Positions 1-15,000 of a stretch of DNA of 15,000 bases are shown here, one piece after another (the first letter of the stretch is position 1; each line of letters opens with the position of its first letter). The DNA lies in assembly GCF_042767895.1 (NCBI RefSeq), contig NC_091582.1, positions 17,548,702 to 17,563,701 on the forward strand, read 5' to 3'. This DNA is from Penaeus vannamei. Lineage: Eukaryota > Arthropoda > Malacostraca > Decapoda > Penaeidae. The translations under genes and the position numbers were made by a program. Below the pieces are notes generated by a model. That model had not been told where the DNA came from. It did no database searches and saw nothing but the letters and a program-made list of their open reading frames with translations.

Positions 1-9543
<9,543 letters not shown>

Positions 9544-9567
9544 AAGCCTCATTTATATATTTGTATA

Positions 9568-9932
9568 GGTTAACACATTAACACTTTGGTAAAAATTTGG
9601 CTTGTGGCCATTAAAATGGGGTTGTTTGCACGGATCGACAGTTTCCTCTGTTTGTGCCCAGCTAGTTCAGTAGCTTGCATCCAACATTAGGCACCTAAAT
9701 GCTTATATTTTGATATCATTAGAAAAAAGAAAAAAGGAATTAAAGGTTTACCTTAACTGTATGTGCTATTGCCTAAATATTTTTTCATAGAAATGATGCT
9801 ACTACTGTCAGAGAAAAACGAGCTCTTTCCGATGAACCAATGGTGCAGGAATGGTCATGATGGGATGCCACTGTTACTTGGTCCACAACAGCCATAGTAT
9901 GTACATACATGCCACCTGGCAGCATGGGATTT
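9568..9932 (+). mobile_element. MITE-like element, copy B (just after the CROT-like stop codon)
   Basis: Same family and orientation as 1819-2106. Shared blocks include aggttaacacattaac, the caacattagg core at about 9682 and the tail gaaccaatggtgcaggaatg followed by gtcatgatgggatgcca. The left TTAA is at 9578; on the right ggg is followed by attt, so the duplicated TTAA has decayed. It keeps about 90 bases absent from copy A. It begins about 25-35 bases after the stop codon and so probably lies in the 3' UTR. Confidence 0.6.
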
Positions 9933-11354
9933 CTTGTGTAAACTTTTAAATTATTACTTTTTAAATTTGATGATTATAAGAATTATGAAAAAAAGACTGG
10001 AATTGTTTAATATTTAAATAATTAATTTAAATTCTAATTTAAATTTAAAAAATCTTAACATTTGTGCTGTACTGTGTCAGATTTTAGAGATAACATTAAA
10101 ATATATACGTTAATTTAATTTCGGTAATAGAGAATACCTCAAAGTTTATATCATTAGAGGTTTATGTTGATAGGGTTACAATAACATATTTTGGAAATTA
10201 CTTCCAAGTAATTGTTACTCAAATCTCGGAACATATCTCAGGCAACAGTCAATGAAATGTTATGTGCATATTGTAGTGATCATTGGTAATTTGGTGCTAA
10301 TTACACCTGTGTACTAACATATCACCAAATATTATCTTTCATTTTTATTTCTGTAATTTGACAGCAATCATTCATACAAGAAGATTGATAAAGACTGCTT
10401 ATGTTACTGTTTGTTATTACTGTTCACTTACATGTTTATATATTATACAAAATATTTTATTTAGTTTGTTGTGTAAAATAAGGTTAGTGTAATGTTTGGA
10501 TGCATAATGATGTATTTTCCTTATAAAGTCCTTATCTTATATTTGGACCTTCATAGGAATTTTGATAGTGAAATGCATACACTAATAATTTTATTGTAAC
10601 CAGAGCTGCAGAGCAAGTTAGGGGAATAAGAAGAGATTGTTTGATTAATGATAAATACAGCAAATAATTGTAAGATGTAGCTGAGTTTGTAACTGGGCAA
10701 TTTCACTATTTTTTTGCTTTTACTACTAACATTTTTCTTTAGTATTACTTGATATTAGAGTAATAGTACTTTTTAATTAATACTCCAATAAGCCTTAAAA
10801 GTGGTGATTTGTAATTTCTTTACATGTTTGCATATTAAGCAAAGGGAAGAAATGCCCGCACTGAATTCAAATTATTTTCAAGGGAGAGTAAAAGCTGTAT
10901 TTCTAAAGCCTTGTTTATCTACGCTTACTAATAGAGGTAGTTTGCATTTATTTAGTTAAGTTAAAATGTAATATTAATTTTAGCAGTGGGATTTTTAGAA
11001 ATGTTATCACCTGTTATTTTCACATGATTTTTAGTATCATAAACTCTAATTGATTTGAAAACTTGCTTGACACAATACAGCATGTAGGACTATGTCTGTT
11101 ACAAATGTAGAAAAAAACATTAAGAGATTCAATAACTTCACAAAGAAAGAGACGTAAACACCTTCCAGTGTTGGAAAGCTCTTTGTTATCACCTGTATTT
11201 CTACATATGTAGTACTAGGGCAATAATGCAGCCTAAAGCACTTTTTACACATTGAACAGCATGCCTTATACATCCAGACATGTATAACATCATATAGTCT
11301 AGATATGGTATTAGTGTGTTATGAAATTTTGTATAAATGGCAACTATGTTTTAA

Positions 11355-11360
11355 AATAAA
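11355..11360 (+). terminator. Candidate polyadenylation signal AATAAA
   Basis: First AATAAA after the CROT-like stop codon, giving a 3' UTR of about 1.8 kb if used. ATTAAA variants lie nearer, at 9610 and 9739, inside the MITE copy. A perfect hairpin starts 31 bases downstream. Confidence 0.35.
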
Positions 11361-11390
11361 TTTTATTACAATTTGCAAACACTTACAAGC

Positions 11391-11412
11391 AATCTATCTT
11401 ACCAGATAGATT
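11391..11412. repeat. Perfect 9-bp hairpin downstream of AATAAA
   Basis: aatctatct and agatagatt are exact reverse complements around the loop tacc. Its position 31-52 bases past the AATAAA overlaps where 3' cleavage and downstream elements would be expected. Confidence 0.75.
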
Positions 11413-12825
11413 AATAATGCTTTTGCATAGTAAAGGTACGTTTTATGGTCTTTATATGATTTTCCAAAAATTTGTGTAATTATTTATTACTTTTGTTGTA
11501 TCATATTTCTGTAAATTGTCTTAGGAATATATGATATGATTTGGAATTGCATGGTGTACTCCATGTAAGTATAAAAAATATACGTATCAAGTGGTTTTTG
11601 AATGTAAAGGCCAATACCAAATCAGTACATGTTTTATTAAAGGTATTGTCAGTATCTTTTACAAGCTATTAAAGGTTTACCCATCAATTATAGGAATGTT
11701 TACATATTTCTTAATTGTAATCTTGTATATTAAGAGAAAGGATAGTTTTGCAGTATTTTCACAAAAGCCTTGATAGTTAGTAAACTGGTATTTATTGAAC
11801 AAATTACCTGGAGTAGTCTTTAATGAAAAAAAAATCAATGCAGTAGACTAGTCACTATTATCTTTTGTTTGTTTGAAATATATTTAGAAAATTTTATACA
11901 TTTTCATTTTCCATTTTTCAATTGTGTGTTTTTAATATAGGTAAAATTATTGATATTATTGTCATTGCAGCTGTATATAAAAATGCTGAGGTTTCATGCA
12001 ATTTGCAGTTGAAGGAGGAAAAATGTTTAAAGTTATGGGAAAGTATTAATTAATACCATAGAACATATAAAAATACTGACATTATAAATAAGGCAGAATA
12101 TTGTAAACTTTGGAGATTCAAAAGCTTGGAACATTATTATAACATCTATTATTCTATCATTCTAATGACAACATATCACGTGAAATTCATATACACTTCT
12201 TTGTCCTTTTTACTTTACCTTCTGGTGGCAAATTTGATCTCCATTTTTCACTTGGAAGAATTGCTGCAATAAAATAAAAAGTAAATTTGCAGTAATGTTA
12301 TTGTTTTTCAGAAAGGATATCACTGAATTGTCAAGCGTGAACCAAAGTCTTAGAAACATTTCATACTTTGCAGCAGACTTCCCCCTTCTATAGGACATGT
12401 TGCTGTGGAAGGTGGAGGTGGCCTTGCAAGTTGTTGCTTGTTCTGACCCGAAATAGTTTTGCATAGCCCCATTTCTCCTCCCCCCCGCCCCAAGAGGTAC
12501 CTGAAATTTGCTAAGCTTCCCCTACCAAATTCAGATGGGGTTGCCATATCAAAGATGACATACTCATAATATAATGAATCTTATCATTTTGAAAAGTCGT
12601 TATTGCCTTAAGCTCAGCTTTTATAGTAAAATGCAGGTATATGCAGTGACTTTATGCAATTTAAGTTAAAATTAAGTATATGCACATCATATATGCAGAT
12701 TAAATTTCTTCATGTTTATATTTTTTATTTACACGAACGTAAATTTTGGTTAGTGACCTCACCCTTTATAGATATATGGGACTGCCTATGGTACTTTATT
12801 CATTTGAGTCTATACTGTATCAATA

Positions 12826-12983
12826 TATTTATCTACCTGCTTATCCATCTAGATTGATTTATCTATCTATCATCCATGCATTCAATTTTCAATCAGTCTG
12901 TCCAGTCTATATACAGTATATCTATTTATCACTCTATCTGTTCAGTCACTCAGTCAAACTATCTATCTGTGTATCTATATAGC
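12826..12983. repeat. Degenerate (ATCT)n tract
   Basis: About 160 bases rich in atct, tatc and agtc/cagt units such as tatctatctatc. An old, interrupted tetranucleotide array. Confidence 0.7.
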
Positions 12984-13050
12984 TGGCTGAAATAAATTTA
13001 GAATCTTATAATTTTATATCAGATCTAGTAAATATCTGTAGTTGACATTA

Positions 13051-13322
13051 ATAACGGAAGGGGGGTATGGGAGAGAGGTCAGGGGAGGTAAGGAAGAGGG
13101 GTAGGGGAAGGGAAGAGGAAGGAGGGGGAAGATAGGTAAAAAGGAATAATGGAGAAAGATAAGGAGATGGGACGTAAGTGAAATGGGGAGGAAGGGAGGA
13201 GGGAGGAGAGGCACATGGGGGGTGGGATGTGAGAAGGGTAATGGAGGGGGGAGAGGGTAAATGAGAGGGGGTGGGGGTGGATGGGATAGGGGGGAAAGGC
13301 AAAGGGAGGAGAAAAAATGAGT
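13051..13322 (+). repeat. Long purine-rich (G/A) tract
   Basis: About 270 bases almost free of C, with few T, and many runs of four to seven G. It lies about 170 bases ahead of the TATA-like box. Such tracts can form triplex or G-quadruplex structures or bind GAGA-type factors; that is inference. Confidence 0.8.
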
Positions 13323-13425
13323 AAAAACAATGCATACCAACACACACGCACACATACAAGCACACACAGACACACAGACAAAATTCCCCCTTCCCTCCAG
13401 ACACATACACTTACACCCACCAACC

Positions 13426-13590
13426 CGTCACACACGTCCTGCGCCCACAAAGCCCACCACCGAGCGTGCACGCGCTCAGACCCGCCCATATAAGAGGCAT
13501 GGCGCGTGTTAGGACCTTGCAGGATCTCGTCCTTAGCCACTCTGGGATTCAGTTTCCCTCCTCACTTCCTCCTAGAGACTGAGAGCGATG
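13426..13590 (+). promoter_or_regulatory. Candidate promoter for the downstream gene
   Basis: A locally GC- and CpG-rich stretch (gagcgtgcacgcgctc near 13461) in an AT-rich neighbourhood. It holds a TATA-like ccatataagagg (TATAAG at 13489-13494) and an arthropod initiator-like TCAGTTT at 13549-13555. The two are 62 bases apart, too far to act as one core promoter, so either may be used alone or by chance. A possible first-exon donor is CAG/gtaggt at 13863. Confidence 0.35.
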
Positions 13591-13680
13591 AGAAGGGGAG
13601 GGAGAGAAATCCTGAGGCGTATTCACTGAAAGATGGAATAATGCCATACTGCACTGATATGAATATATAACCTCTCCAAT

Positions 13681-13772
13681 AGTGATTCAAACCCCCCACC
13701 GCCATTGCAAGGAACTTGTAAGACGGTCACTCTAACCCCGGATATACGACCCACTAAAAGGAGTGTGCAACT
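13681..13772 (-). mobile_element. tRNA-derived SINE-like head, minus-strand copy
   Basis: The reverse complement closely matches 13897-13997, including ggttagagtgaccgtctt and caagttccttgcaatgg. The B-box counterpart at 13683-13693 has decayed to ggtttgaatca. No matching tail is seen beyond 13681, so this copy is truncated. Confidence 0.65.
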
Positions 13773-13896
13773 GCTTTGGGATTTGAACTGCTGTTTCTAA
13801 ATATACCGAGTGACCACGTTGAGTGTGTGTAAAACTTCGCTATCCTTACTCATGCATGAGCAGGTAGGTAATGCTTATGGATGCTATATAGGTCCT

Positions 13897-14130
13897 AGTT
13901 GCACACTTCATTTAGCGGGTCGTATGTCAGTGGTTAGAGTGACCGTCTTGCAAGTTCCTTGCAATGGTGGTGAGGGTTCGAATCCCTATCAGAGATTTCT
14001 CTCAATTTTTGATGTTCATCTGCATTTTGGTCGATGAAACCCATTCCGCCACATGACTGGAAATCCTGTAAAATGTTACTTAAACTAGATTTGCCTGCGA
14101 GTGCTAATAAAATCCCAGAGAAATATTTTT
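13897..14130 (+). mobile_element. tRNA-derived SINE-like element, plus-strand copy
   Basis: It contains a tRNA-like D stem (GTCA 13926-13929 with TGAC 13940-13943), an A-box-like tcagtggttagag and a perfect Pol III B box GGTTCGAATCC (13975-13985) inside a T-arm-like aggg-ttcgaat-ccct. No acceptor stem pairs, so it is not a working tRNA. A non-tRNA body follows and ends near ctaataaaatccc. The 3' edge is approximate. Confidence 0.65.
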
Positions 14131-14159
14131 CATAATTAAGACGGTTTTTATCTCGCATT

Positions 14160-14460
14160 ATTCTTGACGGGATGTCATCTGGGCCATCGCTTGCAATTGA
14201 GGGAGCGAGATGGGTGGGTAGGCTTGCTGCTAACTCACTTGATTGCTGTGGTGGGAACTGGTGATGTTAGTGAAATGCTAGTGGATGTTGTCAACAGCGC
14301 TTTCGGAGGTGGAGGGGGTGGGGCTGGGTGTGTCAGAGCTTGGGCAAGGGTTGTGGGGCTGGATGGGGGAGTTAAGAAGGGAAGCAGCAGAGGAGAAAGG
14401 GGAAAAAATGATATCGGTATGAGTTTGGTGAGGTTGCTTGATAGGGGAGTATCTGGTAGA
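14160..14460 (+). other. G-rich spacer, no gene recognised
   Basis: G- and T-rich sequence, for example gtggagggggtggggctggg near 14310, leading into the GT repeat. A frame is open across it, but its translation is low-complexity and continues as VCVC from the GT repeat, so I do not call it a gene. Confidence 0.5.
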
Positions 14461-14625
<165 letters not shown>

Positions 14626-14796
14626 TTGGATTTGAATGATCAGCTTCTTGACGAAAGGATTTTCGAATGCCCTTCCTATATATTTATTTTATCTCTTTAG
14701 TATTTCCAACAGAATAAAAAAGATAAATAAATGCCATGAATGTCTGCACTGTTTTTTATCACCATGTTCCTCACTTTCTACTCTTCCCATTGGCAG

Positions 14797-14966
14797 ATGG
14801 CATCACGTGTATTTGATCGTGCCAAAATGCTCGGAATTCTGATAAAGAATAGAAGCGTTTCGACAATACGTTCGCCTCAAAACTTGTCGAGTGTCACATG
14901 CCGTCCTCGGGAGCCAGAGTCCACCACAGCTGAAGTCAAACTCAGTTACATTCGCGATGAAGCTTG
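14797..14966 (+). CDS. First coding exon of a second gene with a mitochondrial-type presequence (3' end outside window)
   Basis: An ATG directly follows a good acceptor (ctttctactcttcccattggcag, ending 14796), implying a non-coding upstream exon. The exon encodes 56 codons plus two bases and ends at a donor TG/gtaatg. The N-terminus MASRVFDRAKMLGILIKNRS and the next 20 residues are rich in Arg, Lys and Ser with a single acid (Asp7), typical of a mitochondrial targeting sequence. The exon ends ...KLSYIRDEAW. That end faintly resembles the start of the mature part of ALDH-type enzymes such as succinate-semialdehyde dehydrogenase (LL-x-D-x-A-Y-V-N-G-x-W), but this is a guess from memory and the next exon is needed. 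The frame is also open upstream to an ATG at 14740; the pyrimidine tract and acceptor argue against using it. Confidence 0.6.
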
Positions 14967-15000
14967 GTAATGACTGCAAAACAGCATAGTTAGTGTGGAT

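Larger units (their letters stand above)
9933..13040 (+). other. 3' UTR and AT-rich intergenic DNA, no gene seen
   Basis: About 3.1 kb with high A+T. Short open frames on both strands show no recognisable protein. A C-rich patch near 12478-12492 and an AT-palindromic patch (about 10015-10050) are present. I could not place the end of the CROT-like transcript with certainty. Confidence 0.5.

Noticed and set aside
12210..12547. Small minus-strand gene near 12.2-12.5 kb
   Set aside because: Two overlapping frames of 65 and 84 codons in different phases show no family resemblance, splice support or promoter.
13014..13540. Minus-strand Pro/Ser/Leu-rich frames of 120-153 codons
   Set aside because: They mirror the purine-rich tract and a CA-like patch; composition alone explains the lack of stops.
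13489..13555. Single TATA plus initiator core promoter
   Set aside because: The spacing of about 62 bases is twice what a TATA-directed start requires, and no downstream promoter element falls at the correct position.
13917..13997. Functional tRNA gene
   Set aside because: The D stem and B box are good, but the acceptor strands do not pair and the anticodon region folds as an irregular hairpin with wrong spacing; a tRNA-derived SINE fits better.

Overview
The window is animal nuclear DNA, most likely from a decapod crustacean such as a penaeid shrimp. That attribution is an inference from small exons with GT-AG introns, AT-rich non-coding DNA, extreme simple-repeat load inside introns, and fragments of several short dispersed repeats. 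Nothing bacterial or viral was seen.

Positions 1-9543, + strand: nearly complete gene for a peroxisomal carnitine O-octanoyltransferase (CROT-like). Fifteen exons join in a continuous frame of 609 residues plus a TAG stop. The start codon lies just before the window; numbering against mammalian CROT suggests about five residues are missing. Both choline/carnitine acyltransferase signatures, the catalytic His (residue 322 here), the TET carnitine-site motif and the Gly linked to medium-chain specificity (548 here) are visible.

The introns carry most of the odd structure. Intron 2 has a piggyBac-like MITE copy. Intron 3 has a trinucleotide-like tract, about 560 bp of CA repeat, an ACTC repeat and a degenerate minisatellite. 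Intron 6 has a foldback element. Intron 7 has about 630 bp of GTGA repeat followed by a GA repeat. Introns 8 and 12 share a 42-bp near-identical segment, and intron 12 also has a perfect hairpin.

Positions 9544-13040: presumed 3' UTR and AT-rich intergenic DNA. A second copy of the intron 2 MITE starts within about 35 bp of the stop codon, and the first AATAAA is at 11355, followed by a perfect hairpin.

Positions 13040-14970: a purine-rich tract, a GC/CpG-richer segment with a TATA-like box and an initiator-like motif, two inverted tRNA-derived SINE-like copies, a GT repeat, and the first coding exon (14797-14966, + strand) of a second gene. That exon has a mitochondrial-type presequence; its product is not identified.

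I found no new multi-gene system. The strongest leads concern RNA processing of the CROT-like gene: complementary repeats flanking an in-frame four-exon block, an array of 5' splice-site look-alikes just after a weak donor, and a retained-intron reading frame in intron 3.
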